Positions 1 through 7,912 are shown, counted from the first letter of the stretch. The stretch is 33,403 nucleotides of DNA from JACKOD01 sp041591635 (GCA_041591635.1 JBFHRO010000006.1:1-33403); one strand, 5' to 3'. Program-made: numbers and translations. Notes: generated from the letters alone by a model not told the origin.

Positions 1-7
1 AGAATTA

Positions 8-1666
8 GTGGCGGCGTCAGATCGTGACTCGCCCATGCCCGAGGCAGATACCCGCTTGCAATCCTACACCCAAACCCTGCGGCTCTTCCGCTTTTACAAT
101 CACTACCGCCTGATCACCAGCGTGATACTGGCCGTAGCGCTGATCATCGTCGATGAGCAGGCCGAAAAATACCTGGCACCCCAGTTCTATTCCATGGGCA
201 CCCTGGCCTACTTCTCACTCAACCTCTTTGCCGGCCTGCTGTTGCTGGCGGGCTTCAAGCCGACCCATCGCCATATCATGATATCCCTGGCCATCGACAT
301 TCTGCTGATGCACGGGCTGATGCTCGCCAGCACCGGCATCGGCAGCGGACTGGGCAATCTGGTGGTCATCAGCGTGGCGGCGACCAACATTCTGATTCAC
401 GGTCGCATCGGTACCTTCTTTGCTGCACTGGCTGCCATTCTGACGCTGGTCGTCGCCGCCTACGCCGATGCCGCCCAGTACCACACAGATATGGCCAGCA
501 CTCTCTCCAAGGCGGGGTTGTTTGGCATCATTTATTTCGCCGCTGCGTTTTTGCTGCAAAACATCTCCAGCCGCATTCGCCAAAGCGAAGCTTTGACCCA
601 AACCCAGGCGCAAGATATTGCCGAACTGGAAAAACTCAATCATCAGATCATTCAGCGCATGCGCACCGGCATTCTGGTGTGCGACCACACAGGCACCGTA
701 CGCCTGATCAACCAGGCCGCATCGGAGCTGCTCAACGCCGACAAGTTCGATCAGTTGCCCGCCCCCTTGCTGGTGCGGCTCAATCAGTGGCAAACCCAGC
801 CCGCGTTACGCCCCGACCCCTTTCAGATTGAGCCTTCCCCGGTTTACCTGCAGGCCAACTTCACCCGGTTGCAAAAAGATTCCGGCCCCGAGATTCTGAT
901 TTTTCTTGAAGATACCAGCAAGATCACCCAGCAAGCGCAACAGCTCAAGCTGGCGTCACTGGGGCGACTCACCGCCAGCATTGCCCACGAAATCCGCAAC
1001 CCCCTGGGGGCCATCAGCCATGCCGCGCAACTGATGGCGGAATCCGAAAGCCTGGACTTTGCCGACCGCAAAATGAACGAAATCATTTTGCGCCATGCCA
1101 AGCGGGTCAACGGCATTATCGAAAACATCCTGCAGCTGTCGCGCCGCTCCGAACCGGCCACGCAGGAAATTGAACTCAACAGCTGGATGCGCCGCTTTGT
1201 CCAAGACTACTCCAGCGCCCATCACCATGCGCCAGAAATCCATTACCTTCCGGCCAAAGGCACCATCTTGGCGCGCTTCGACCCGCTGCAAATCGAACAG
1301 GTACTCACCAACCTGATCGATAACGGCATTCGTTACAGTCTGGCGCGTATCGGCGCGCCCCGGGTCGAGGTGGTTATCGACCAGAATCCGCAAAACGAGC
1401 AGGGCTACATTGACATCATGGACTACGGCAAGGGCATCGACGACGACACCCGCGAACACCTGTTCGAGCCCTTTTTCACCACCGAAACCAACGGCACGGG
1501 CCTGGGCCTGTACCTTTCCAAAGAGCTGTGCGAGGCCAACCAGGCCAGCCTCAGCTACATTCACCAGGGCACGCTTCGCCAGCACACAGACACCCAAAAC
1601 AGTGCAAACGCTCCCCTGGGCGCCTGTTTCAGGGTAACCTTTGCCCACCCCAAGCGGCTGATATAG
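8..1666 (+). CDS. pilS: Sensor histidine kinase PilS of the type IV pilus PilS/PilR two-component system
   Basis: Inner-membrane histidine kinase that in relatives controls phosphorylation of PilR and so transcription of the major pilin gene. The N-terminus has about six hydrophobic segments (roughly residues 38-190), followed by a PAS-like stretch (about 215-310). The HisKA H-box has AHEIRNP with the phospho-acceptor His at residue 327. The ATPase domain has an N-box (N435 to N439), a DYGKGID box and a GTGLGL box at about 496-501. The length of 552 aa is close to the family norm (about 530). The frame is open to the left edge of the window; GTG at position 8 is the first start seen, ATG at 35 is an alternative, and a start outside the window cannot be excluded. 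pilR follows after 87 bp. The stop codon lies inside the first copy of a 19-bp tandem repeat. Confidence 0.93.
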   Translation: MAASDRDSPMPEADTRLQSYTQTLRLFRFYNHYRLITSVILAVALIIVDEQAEKYLAPQFYSMGTLAYFSLNLFAGLLLLAGFKPTHRHIMISLAIDILLMHGLMLASTGIGSGLGNLVVISVAATNILIHGRIGTFFAALAAILTLVVAAYADAAQYHTDMASTLSKAGLFGIIYFAAAFLLQNISSRIRQSEALTQTQAQDIAELEKLNHQIIQRMRTGILVCDHTGTVRLINQAASELLNADKFDQLPAPLLVRLNQWQTQPALRPDPFQIEPSPVYLQANFTRLQKDSGPEILIFLEDTSKITQQAQQLKLASLGRLTASIAHEIRNPLGAISHAAQLMAESESLDFADRKMNEIILRHAKRVNGIIENILQLSRRSEPATQEIELNSWMRRFVQDYSSAHHHAPEIHYLPAKGTILARFDPLQIEQVLTNLIDNGIRYSLARIGAPRVEVVIDQNPQNEQGYIDIMDYGKGIDDDTREHLFEPFFTTETNGTGLGLYLSKELCEANQASLSYIHQGTLRQHTDTQNSANAPLGACFRVTFAHPKRLI

Positions 1667-1692
1667 TGATACACGGCTGATATAGTGATACA
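1655..1692. repeat. Exact 19-bp tandem duplication across the pilS stop codon
   Basis: Positions 1655-1673 and 1674-1692 are identical, back-to-back 19-bp units. The pilS TAG stop (1664-1666) is in the first unit. Because 19 is not a multiple of 3, gain or loss of one unit leaves the pilS stop intact but changes the pilS-pilR spacing. This was read directly from the sequence. Confidence 0.95.
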
Positions 1693-1753
1693 ACGCATGG
1701 AGCGACAAGTCTTTGTATGACGACACCCCTCTCTTGTAACCATGGACTAGCGC

Positions 1754-3169
1754 ATGAGCATTAAAAACGCCCTGATTGTTGATGACGAACCTGACATCCG
1801 TGAGCTGATCGAAATCACCCTGATGCGCATGGGAATCGAGACCCGTTCGGCCGAAAACCTCACGCAGGCCAGGCAGCTGCTCAAAGAGCAGCGGTTTTCA
1901 CTCTGCCTGACCGACATGAACCTGCCCGACGGCTCAGGCATTGATCTGGTCGCCTACATCCAGAAGAACTACCCGCAGATGCCGGCCGCCGTCATCACCG
2001 CCTACGGCAGTATGGAAACCGCCATCCAGTCACTCAAGGCCGGCGCCTTCGACTTTGTCTCCAAGCCGGTCGATCTGGCCCGTCTGCGGGAGCTGGTCAC
2101 CACGGCCCTAAAGCTGATGCCCGATACCGACACCGAGGTGGCCGAAGCCCAATCCGGCCCCGACAACCTGCTGCTGGGCAACTCCGAGTGCATGGATCAG
2201 TTGCGCAAGCAGATCCGCAAACTCGCCCGCAGTCAGGCGCCTGTGTATATCAGCGGCGAATCCGGCAGCGGCAAGGAGCGGGTGGCACGCATGATTCACC
2301 TGCTAGGCCCGCGCAAAGATCAGCCCTTTGTGCCGGTCAACTGCGGCGCCATCCCCTCGGAGCTGATGGAAAGCGAATTCTTCGGCCACAAAAAAGGCAG
2401 TTTCAGTGGCGCTTTTGAGAACAAGGAGGGGCTGTTTCAGGCGGCCGATGGAGGCACCCTGTTTCTGGATGAAGTGGCCGATTTACCCCTCGCCATGCAG
2501 GTCAAACTGCTGCGTGCAATTCAGGAGAAGGCCGTGCGCGCCGTAGGCGAGCAAAAGGAGCGTACCGTTGATGTGCGCATTCTCAGCGCCACGCACAAGG
2601 ATCTGGTGCAACTGGTTGAGCAGGGCGTCTTTCGTCAGGATCTCTATTACCGCATCAACGTCATTGAACTGCAGGTGCCGCCGCTTCGGGCCCGGGGGCA
2701 GGACATCCCCTTGCTGGCCAATCACATTCTGGCCCAGATCGCCCGCGAGTGTGAGGTACCCGATGCCCGCATCTCACCGCAGGCCATGAACATACTCGCA
2801 GACTACAGCTTTCCCGGTAACGTGCGAGAGCTGGAAAACATCATCGAGCGGGCCTTTACGCTCTGCGAAAACGACACCATTGAAGTGCGCGACCTGCAGC
2901 TGCGTACCGATGCAGGCCCCGATTTCCGGTCCAACGGCATCACGGCCGACACACTGACGGCCTCCACTTCGCAGCTTGCGCCGCCGTTTGAACCCGCCGG
3001 CCCGCGCGAGCAGGAAGTATCGCTGGAAGACTATCTCGAAAGCATCGAGCGCAAATCCATCGAACGGGCGCTGGAAGACTGCCGCTGGAACAAAACGGCC
3101 GCCGCGAAAAAACTCGGCATCAGCTTTCGGGCACTGCGCTATCGACTGAAGAAGCTCGGCATGGAGTAA
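1754..3169 (+). CDS. pilR: Sigma-54-dependent response regulator PilR
   Basis: NtrC-type activator that with sigma-54 RNA polymerase turns on pilin transcription in relatives. The receiver domain (about 1-120) has the acidic pair D10/D11 and phospho-acceptor D54. The AAA+ domain has Walker A GESGSGK at 168-174 and Walker B within GGTLFLDEV at about 236-244. The sigma-54 contact loop reads GSFSGA at 215-220, where the usual motif is GAFTGA or GSFTGA. A Fis-type helix-turn-helix fills the C-terminus (about 435-470, NKTAAAKKLGISFRALRYRL). The length of 471 aa is slightly above the usual size of about 445. The gene lies directly behind pilS. Its last 50 bp are antisense to the end of thiO, so there is no room for a terminator between the two genes. 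Confidence 0.95.
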   Translation: MSIKNALIVDDEPDIRELIEITLMRMGIETRSAENLTQARQLLKEQRFSLCLTDMNLPDGSGIDLVAYIQKNYPQMPAAVITAYGSMETAIQSLKAGAFDFVSKPVDLARLRELVTTALKLMPDTDTEVAEAQSGPDNLLLGNSECMDQLRKQIRKLARSQAPVYISGESGSGKERVARMIHLLGPRKDQPFVPVNCGAIPSELMESEFFGHKKGSFSGAFENKEGLFQAADGGTLFLDEVADLPLAMQVKLLRAIQEKAVRAVGEQKERTVDVRILSATHKDLVQLVEQGVFRQDLYYRINVIELQVPPLRARGQDIPLLANHILAQIARECEVPDARISPQAMNILADYSFPGNVRELENIIERAFTLCENDTIEVRDLQLRTDAGPDFRSNGITADTLTASTSQLAPPFEPAGPREQEVSLEDYLESIERKSIERALEDCRWNKTAAAKKLGISFRALRYRLKKLGME

Positions 3170-4250
3170 GTGCGCGTTCGAGGCCATAGGGCGCCGGATC
3201 CAGTGGCGGCGCCTCACCCAGCAAGAGACTGGTCAATAGCTGCACGCTGGCGGGCGCCAGCACCAGCCCGTTGCGGTAATGGCCGGCATTGATCCACAGG
3301 CCGTCCATTCCCGGCACCGGCCCTATAAAGGGAATCGCATCGGCAGCGGCCGGACGTAATCCTGCCCAGTGGGCCTCCACCGGGGCATCGGCCAGCTCCG
3401 GGTACAAATCAATCGCCATATCGGTCAGGGTATTACGGGCCAGGTCGGTGGTGCTTTTATCAAACCCGGCATGCTCCAGCGTACTGCCGGCCAGCACCCG
3501 CCCGTCACGGCGAGGAATGAGGTACTTGCCATCACGCATCACCACCCGCTTCACCGTACCGGGTTGCGCCGCAAAGAGAATCATCTGCCCCCGCACCGGC
3601 GTGATGGGCAGCGTAACCCCCGCCGATTCAAGCACACCGGCCGTCCAGGCACCGGCAGTCAGAATAACCTGATCCGCCAGCAAGGTCCCTTTGCTGGTCT
3701 GCACCCCGCGCACCGCCCCCTGGGACAGCAGCAGCTGATGGGCTGAGCACTCTTCCAGCAGTGTGATGCGTTTTTCGCTGGCGACATACGCCCGCAATGC
3801 CCGCAACAGGCGCGGATTGCGCACGCTCGCGACCTGTGGCATCCAGAGCGCCCCGGCAAAACCTTCGCGCAGCGTCGGCTCCAGCCGATACAGTGCCTCT
3901 TTATCGACCGGCTGCACCCAGCCAGAACTGCCACCCCACTGCAGGGCCTCATCTTCGTCATCGACCGAGAGCATCAGCAGGCCATGGCGCGAAAGCTCGG
4001 CATCCACCCCGCTGTCGGCCTCCAGCGACTGCACCAGATTCGGATAATAGGCCTGAGACCAGGAGGCCAGCGCCGTCACCGCCGGCGAATAGCGCCAGGG
4101 ATACAGGGGCGACACAATGCCGCCACCGGCCCAACTGGCCTCACGACCACAGAGCCCCTTGTCGATCAGGGTCACCGTCAGCCCCTGTTGCGCCAGTGCG
4201 CGCGCCTGCAACAACCCCACTATTCCTGCACCAATCACCAGTGCCTGCAT
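3120..4250 (-). CDS. thiO: FAD-dependent glycine oxidase / D-amino-acid oxidase family protein (ThiO)
   Basis: Flavoprotein of the DAO family. In the ThiO subgroup it oxidises glycine to the imine used to build the thiazole of thiamine. The N-terminus is a Rossmann dinucleotide site with GAGIVG at 7-12, followed by the family's GREASWAGGGI segment. The C-terminal half has GLRPAAADAIPFIGP and INAGHYRNG, typical of flavin and substrate contacts. I chose the ATG at 4250 (376 aa) because a GGAGGAAG ribosome site lies just upstream; the frame extends further without family similarity. A thiO-type gene occupies the same place between pilR and fimT in Pseudomonas. Roughly the last 16 residues are encoded antisense to the pilR helix-turn-helix and look like a tail added beyond the normal family end. 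Substrate specificity is inferred. Confidence 0.82.
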   Translation of the reverse strand: MQALVIGAGIVGLLQARALAQQGLTVTLIDKGLCGREASWAGGGIVSPLYPWRYSPAVTALASWSQAYYPNLVQSLEADSGVDAELSRHGLLMLSVDDEDEALQWGGSSGWVQPVDKEALYRLEPTLREGFAGALWMPQVASVRNPRLLRALRAYVASEKRITLLEECSAHQLLLSQGAVRGVQTSKGTLLADQVILTAGAWTAGVLESAGVTLPITPVRGQMILFAAQPGTVKRVVMRDGKYLIPRRDGRVLAGSTLEHAGFDKSTTDLARNTLTDMAIDLYPELADAPVEAHWAGLRPAAADAIPFIGPVPGMDGLWINAGHYRNGLVLAPASVQLLTSLLLGEAPPLDPAPYGLERALTPCRASSVDSAVPES

Positions 4251-4284
4251 GAAACTTCCTCCGCCATCCGCACATAAGCCCTGA

Positions 4285-4296
4285 ATTATATATAAT
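4285..4296. promoter_or_regulatory. Perfect 12-bp AT palindrome in the thiO/fimT divergent region
   Basis: ATTATATATAAT is its own reverse complement and contains a TATAAT hexamer on each strand (4291-4296 on +, 4285-4290 on -). It lies between the divergent starts of thiO (4250) and fimT (4341), so it could be a shared -10 element. No good -35 hexamer stands at 16-18 bp in either direction, so the promoter call is weak. Confidence 0.35.
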
Positions 4297-4340
4297 GCCG
4301 CCGTCCAGGAAGGACTGATATAACCCACAGGAGCAACAAA

Positions 4341-4907
4341 ATGCAGCGTAAATCCGTCGCAGGCACGACCCTGCCTGAACTAGTGACCGTTTTAACCCTT
4401 GTCGGCATGCTGGTCTCCCTCGCCGCCCCCAACCTGCAGTCGATGATCGAACGCAGTCGCAGCCAGGCTTCAGCACAGGAACTGGTGGGTTTGCTCGCCC
4501 TCGCCCGCAACCATGCCGTACATCACCACACCCGTGTCACCCTGTGTCCGAGTGACGACGAGCAACACTGCGGTACCGACTGGAGCCAGCCGCTGATACT
4601 GTTTGCCGACCCCGACAACAACCGGATCCGCGACCCAAGCGAAACCCTCTACCGCACGCTCGACCTGGGCGCACAGCACCGCATCACGGCGAGCCTTGCA
4701 GGCAAGCCGTATTTTCAGTACCAGAGCACAGGATTACCTGGCAGCCCCAAAGGCAATCTGGTGCTTTGCCCCCACCACGGCGATGCCCGTTTTGCCCAAC
4801 AGGTTGTCATCAACTTTCTGGGGCGGGTGAGATTGGCCACCGACCGCGACAAGGACGGGTACCTCAAGGACAGCAGCGGCAAGCCACTGAGCTGCACCTC
4901 AACTTGA
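4341..4907 (+). CDS. fimT: Minor prepilin FimT (GspH/FimT family)
   Basis: Type IV pilus prepilin-like protein, exported and cleaved by the prepilin peptidase PilD. The short basic leader ends at G8 and is followed by TTLPEL, so Glu is at the mature +5 position but +1 is Thr instead of the usual Phe or Leu. A hydrophobic helix runs to about residue 35. The rest has GspH/FimT features: cysteines at the LCPSD and LVLCP segments, a loop with D90, D92, N94, D98 and E101, and a second acidic loop D168, D170, D172. It is 188 aa long. The start is supported by an AGGAG site about 7 nt upstream. It lies at the head of the minor pilin cluster, divergent from thiO, and a separate promoter precedes the next gene. 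In Pseudomonas FimT is largely dispensable for piliation, and FimT-like proteins have been linked to DNA uptake elsewhere. Confidence 0.85.
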   Translation: MQRKSVAGTTLPELVTVLTLVGMLVSLAAPNLQSMIERSRSQASAQELVGLLALARNHAVHHHTRVTLCPSDDEQHCGTDWSQPLILFADPDNNRIRDPSETLYRTLDLGAQHRITASLAGKPYFQYQSTGLPGSPKGNLVLCPHHGDARFAQQVVINFLGRVRLATDRDKDGYLKDSSGKPLSCTST

Positions 4908-4908
4908 A

Positions 4909-4925
4909 GCCGATGCAGGATCGGC
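4909..4925 (+). terminator. Small hairpin directly after fimT
   Basis: A 6-bp perfect stem (GCCGAT 4909-4914, ATCGGC 4920-4925) with a 5-nt loop begins two bases after the fimT stop. No T-run follows, so this is at best a weak or factor-dependent terminator. It fits with fimU having its own promoter. Confidence 0.35.
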
Positions 4926-4969
4926 CTCACCGACACAGCATCAAATCGTGATACCGCTCACAAATCCAG

Positions 4970-5003
4970 GGCACTATCGACCGCTCATACACTCGGTAGT
5001 GCC
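4970..5003. promoter_or_regulatory. Imperfect dyad upstream of the fimU promoter, candidate operator
   Basis: The arms 4970-4980 (GGCACTATCGA) and 4993-5003 are reverse complements over 11 bp with one mismatch and are separated by 12 bp. The dyad centre is about 68 bp upstream of the predicted transcription start. The position suits an activator site. I do not see a clear AlgR-type site here, so the binding protein is unknown. Confidence 0.4.
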
Positions 5004-5019
5004 ATTCATCCCGACCGCA

Positions 5020-5048
5020 TTGAGATTGTTCCTGTGCTGATCTTTAAT
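5020..5048 (+). promoter_or_regulatory. Predicted sigma-70 promoter of the fimU-pilVWXY1E operon
   Basis: TTGAGA (5020-5025), a 17-bp spacer, and TTTAAT (5043-5048), each 5 of 6 to consensus. Transcription would start near 5055, giving a leader of about 30 nt before the fimU ATG at 5086. This also argues against the in-frame ATG at 5056 being the start. Confidence 0.6.
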
Positions 5049-5085
5049 TCAGGCTATGGAATTTCCTTTTCAGCGAGCACACATC

Positions 5086-5721
5086 ATGACGAGATCCAAG
5101 GGATTTACACTGATAGAGCTGATGGTCACCATGATCGTACTGGCCATACTCGTAGCCGTCGGGCTGCCTGCTTTTACCACCATGATCAATAGCAACCAGC
5201 TGGTGGCGCAAACCAATCAGACCACCAGCCACATCGCCTTTGCCCGTTCCGAAGCCGCCAAGCGGCCCGGCTGGGCTGTCACGCTCTGCGCCAGCAGCGA
5301 CGGCGCTGCCTGCAGCAACAGTGCCAACTGGGAAAACGGCTGGATCATCTTCAGCGATGCCAACCGTAACCGGGTAGTCGACAGTGAAGATACCAATGGC
5401 AACGGCGCACTCGACCCGGGTGAAGATCTCGACAATGACGGCGTCATAGATACCGATCAGATACTGCTGGTTGCTCCCTCGCTGGGGGGCAGCAGCACCC
5501 TGCGCACCACCGGCTTTGCCAACTCGTCCTTTGTCCAGTTTTTTGATGATGGCATGCCCTCCTCGGCAGGCACCTTTGTACTGTGCGACAGCCGGGGCGT
5601 TTCCCGGGCATCGGGTGTCGTGATCAGTATTTCCGGTCAGACCCGGCTGGCCGTGGACGAAAACAGCGACGGCATTGTCAACACCCATGCCGGTGCCGCC
5701 ACCAATGTCTCCTGCCCTTAA
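5086..5721 (+). CDS. fimU: Minor pilin FimU (GspH family) with tandem calcium-loop-like motifs
   Basis: Prepilin of the pilus priming and tip complex. The ATG at 5086 gives a six-residue leader MTRSKG, then FTLIEL with Glu at mature +5 and a long hydrophobic helix, typical of prepilin peptidase substrates. The ATG at 5056 would give an unusual leader and is disfavoured by the promoter position. The GspH-like body has cysteines at 68, 76 and later. Three consecutive D-x-[DN]-x-[DN]-(x)-x-x-D loops lie at 91-99, 102-110 and 114-122, with a fourth (D191, N193, D195, N199) near the end. Most relatives have one such loop, so the chain looks like an expansion. It is 211 aa long, larger than the typical size of about 165-180. 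It is the first gene of the minor pilin operon. The FimU name rests on position and family. Confidence 0.85.
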   Translation: MTRSKGFTLIELMVTMIVLAILVAVGLPAFTTMINSNQLVAQTNQTTSHIAFARSEAAKRPGWAVTLCASSDGAACSNSANWENGWIIFSDANRNRVVDSEDTNGNGALDPGEDLDNDGVIDTDQILLVAPSLGGSSTLRTTGFANSSFVQFFDDGMPSSAGTFVLCDSRGVSRASGVVISISGQTRLAVDENSDGIVNTHAGAATNVSCP

Positions 5722-5747
5722 GTGCACCGATTGACGAGGTAACTTTC

Positions 5748-6275
5748 ATGAACACAGGCGTTTTACACAAGTTAAATCGCAAGAAAACACAACAGGGGCT
5801 GTCGATGATTGAGATCCTGGTCGCCGTGATTGTGATGGCGATCGGCCTGCTGGGATTAGCCAGCCTGCAAGTCAACGGCTTGCGCAGCAATCAGAATGCC
5901 TACTTGCGCTCCCAGGCCACCACCCTGGCCGCCGACATTGCTGACCGCATGCGTCGCAACTCCGGTGCCGCTATTGCCGGTCAATACAATGGCTTTTCGA
6001 CCAAAGGGTATGCGGGCACACCTCCGGGATGCAGCACCAACGTCACAGGTTGCACGGCCACCCAATTGGTAGCACTCGACAAGGCCGAGTGGGCGAGCAC
6101 CATCAACGGGATTGCCTCTGGCGTCAAGCTGCTGCCCGAAGGGGAAGGCATTATCACCCGCCTGGCAGGCAACCTGTTCAATATTCAAATCAACTGGACG
6201 GCCAGCGAGTGGGACGAAGAAACCAGTGAAGAAAAGCCCAAAACCGCCAGCCTTTCCATGAACTTCAGCCTCTAA
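5748..6275 (+). CDS. pilV: Minor pilin PilV
   Basis: Prepilin-like subunit of the type IV pilus initiation complex. The leader ends at G17 (QQG), followed by LSMIEILVAVIVMAIGLLGLA, with Glu at mature +5 and the strongly hydrophobic N-helix that marks PilV/GspI proteins. The segment after it (LQVNGLRSNQNAYLRSQATTLAADIADRMRRN) is characteristic of PilV. It is 175 aa long. The ATG at 5748 is chosen because it has a GAGG ribosome site about 10 nt upstream and gives a normal leader; upstream sequence in this frame overlaps fimU and is not pilin-like. It lies 26 bp after fimU and 13 bp before pilW, so the genes are co-transcribed. In relatives PilV, PilW and PilX cooperate with FimU and PilE. Confidence 0.9.
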   Translation: MNTGVLHKLNRKKTQQGLSMIEILVAVIVMAIGLLGLASLQVNGLRSNQNAYLRSQATTLAADIADRMRRNSGAAIAGQYNGFSTKGYAGTPPGCSTNVTGCTATQLVALDKAEWASTINGIASGVKLLPEGEGIITRLAGNLFNIQINWTASEWDEETSEEKPKTASLSMNFSL

Positions 6276-6288
6276 AGGGGGGCCTCTC

Positions 6289-7380
6289 ATGCAACTGCAA
6301 CTCATATCCTTCGCTCCACGGCGACACGTCCGGGGGCTCACCCTGATCGAACTGATGATCTCGCTGGCCCTCAGTGGCGTGCTGATTACCGGCGTCTTCA
6401 CCCTGTACCTCGACTCCAAAAAGACCGACCGGGTGGGCACAGCGCTGGCGCGCATTCAGGAGTCAGGGCGCTTTGGCACCGAGTTCATGGCCAAGGATAT
6501 CCGCATGACCGGCTATCAGGGCTGTGCATCCCCGGGCGATGTTGCTCTGAACATAATTGCCAAAAACCCCCCTACTTCTAATTTTGCAGCTACCTCCCTG
6601 CGTGGATTTGAGGTCACCAACGGCAACTGGGCCACCGGCACCGAATTTGACAATACCGCCATCGAAGCCCGCGCCCGCATTGGCAGCGACGTAATTGCCA
6701 TCCAGCGCGCCACCTCGGACAACACCCAGCTGGTCGGTAATATGGCCACCCTCAATGCCAACATTCAGATCAATGACAACACCATGGCACTCAAGGCCGA
6801 CGACATTATCATGATTTCCGATTGCGAGTACGCCGACCTGTTTCGTGCCACCAACGTATCCAAGGGCTCTGGCAAGGTGACCATTGCCCATGCCAACTCC
6901 ACCAACACCACCAACAAACTCAGCAAGCTGTACAACGAAGATGCCAAGGTCTTGCGCTTTACTTCCACCGTTTATTTTGTCGCCGACACAGGGCGCAGGG
7001 ACATTGCCGGCCAGCCCGTGTACGCCCTCTACCGGCAGACCGACAACATGCTCACAGCGGGATTGAGTTTTACCATTGAAGAACTGGTCGAAGGCGTAGA
7101 GAGCATGCAGATCCTGTACGGTGAACGCCTGGCTAACGGCAATATTCGCTACGTGCCAGCCAACACCGCGGGGCTTGACTTTACCCGCGTGGTATCGGTG
7201 CAGATGGGCCTGCTGGTCGCCCACTCCGACCCGGTACAGGATGGCTACGACACGCTTAACTATCCCCTTCCAGGTCAGACCATTACCGTTGAGGGTTCAG
7301 GCGACCCTGTCACCCACGCCAAAGACAAGCGAGTACGCCGTACTTTTTCCGCCACCATCAATATTCGCAACCGCAGCTAA
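6289..7380 (+). CDS. pilW: Minor pilin PilW
   Basis: Large minor pilin of the type IV pilus. The leader ends at G16 and is followed by LTLIELMISLALSGVLITGVFTLYL, with Glu at mature +5. Next comes the PilW signature region (ARIQESGRFGTEFMAKDIRMTGYQGC). It is 363 aa long, larger than the other minor pilins as expected for PilW (a GspJ-like architecture). It has a cysteine in the GYQGC segment and another in ISDCEYADLF, which could form a disulphide. It lies in the operon 13 bp after pilV and 12 bp before pilX. A G-rich ribosome site (6277-6282) precedes the ATG. Confidence 0.88.
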   Translation: MQLQLISFAPRRHVRGLTLIELMISLALSGVLITGVFTLYLDSKKTDRVGTALARIQESGRFGTEFMAKDIRMTGYQGCASPGDVALNIIAKNPPTSNFAATSLRGFEVTNGNWATGTEFDNTAIEARARIGSDVIAIQRATSDNTQLVGNMATLNANIQINDNTMALKADDIIMISDCEYADLFRATNVSKGSGKVTIAHANSTNTTNKLSKLYNEDAKVLRFTSTVYFVADTGRRDIAGQPVYALYRQTDNMLTAGLSFTIEELVEGVESMQILYGERLANGNIRYVPANTAGLDFTRVVSVQMGLLVAHSDPVQDGYDTLNYPLPGQTITVEGSGDPVTHAKDKRVRRTFSATINIRNRS

Positions 7381-7392
7381 GAGGCGAAACCC

Positions 7393-7884
7393 ATGAAGTC
7401 AACCTACCGCCACACCTCGATGCGTCCATGGCGCCAGGCACAGCAAGGGGTAGTACTGATCATCAGCCTGGTCATTCTGCTGGTGATCACCCTCATTGCC
7501 GTATCGGGTATGAACACCTCCCTGATGCAGGAAAAAATGGCCGCAAATGCACAAAACGGTTCACGCGTCTTTCAGGCTGCTGAAAGCGCCGTAGGATCGC
7601 TGGCTGCCGAGCTGTCTACAGGAGTTACCACAAATCTCGAAGAGGCCATGACCAAGGCAGACAAATTCAGTACAGCCACCAGCTATTCCATAGGTGACAC
7701 AAAACTCAGCAGTAATTACCAGACCCGTTATCTGGGCGAGGTCATCATCACCGAGGGTAATTCCATCGATGCCGACGAGAGCGGCGTGCAGCTTAAAAGT
7801 TACCGTTTTGAGCTGATTGGTACCGCCCGGATGGATGCAACCCAAGCCTACTCCCGAATATTCCAGGGCATCGAATATCGCTAA
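7393..7884 (+). CDS. pilX: Minor pilin PilX
   Basis: PilX-type prepilin-like protein, 163 aa. The leader ends at G19 (QAQQG), followed by the hydrophobic segment VVLIISLVILLVITLIAVSGM. The mature +5 residue is Ile rather than Glu, as is usual in PilX and GspK-type capping subunits. The stretch NTSLMQEKMAANAQNGSRVFQAAESAV is characteristic of PilX N-termini. A GAGGCG ribosome site is directly upstream. The missing Glu5 suggests a position at the very tip, where no neighbouring subunit needs the salt bridge; this follows from GspK work and is inferred here. Confidence 0.87.
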   Translation: MKSTYRHTSMRPWRQAQQGVVLIISLVILLVITLIAVSGMNTSLMQEKMAANAQNGSRVFQAAESAVGSLAAELSTGVTTNLEEAMTKADKFSTATSYSIGDTKLSSNYQTRYLGEVIITEGNSIDADESGVQLKSYRFELIGTARMDATQAYSRIFQGIEYR

Positions 7885-7912
7885 CCGCGCACACGCACAG
7901 GAGAACCACCGC

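Noticed and set aside
215..793. Long minus-strand open frame inside pilS (and similar frames inside pilW, murJ, ileS, rnr and others)
   Set aside because: They mirror the codon structure of the real genes on the other strand, have no ribosome sites and no family motifs.
4960..4990. Possible sigma-54 promoter (GGCAC...GC) before fimU
   Set aside because: The GG to GC spacing is 11 instead of 10 and the -12 element is poor; a good sigma-70 promoter lies just downstream.
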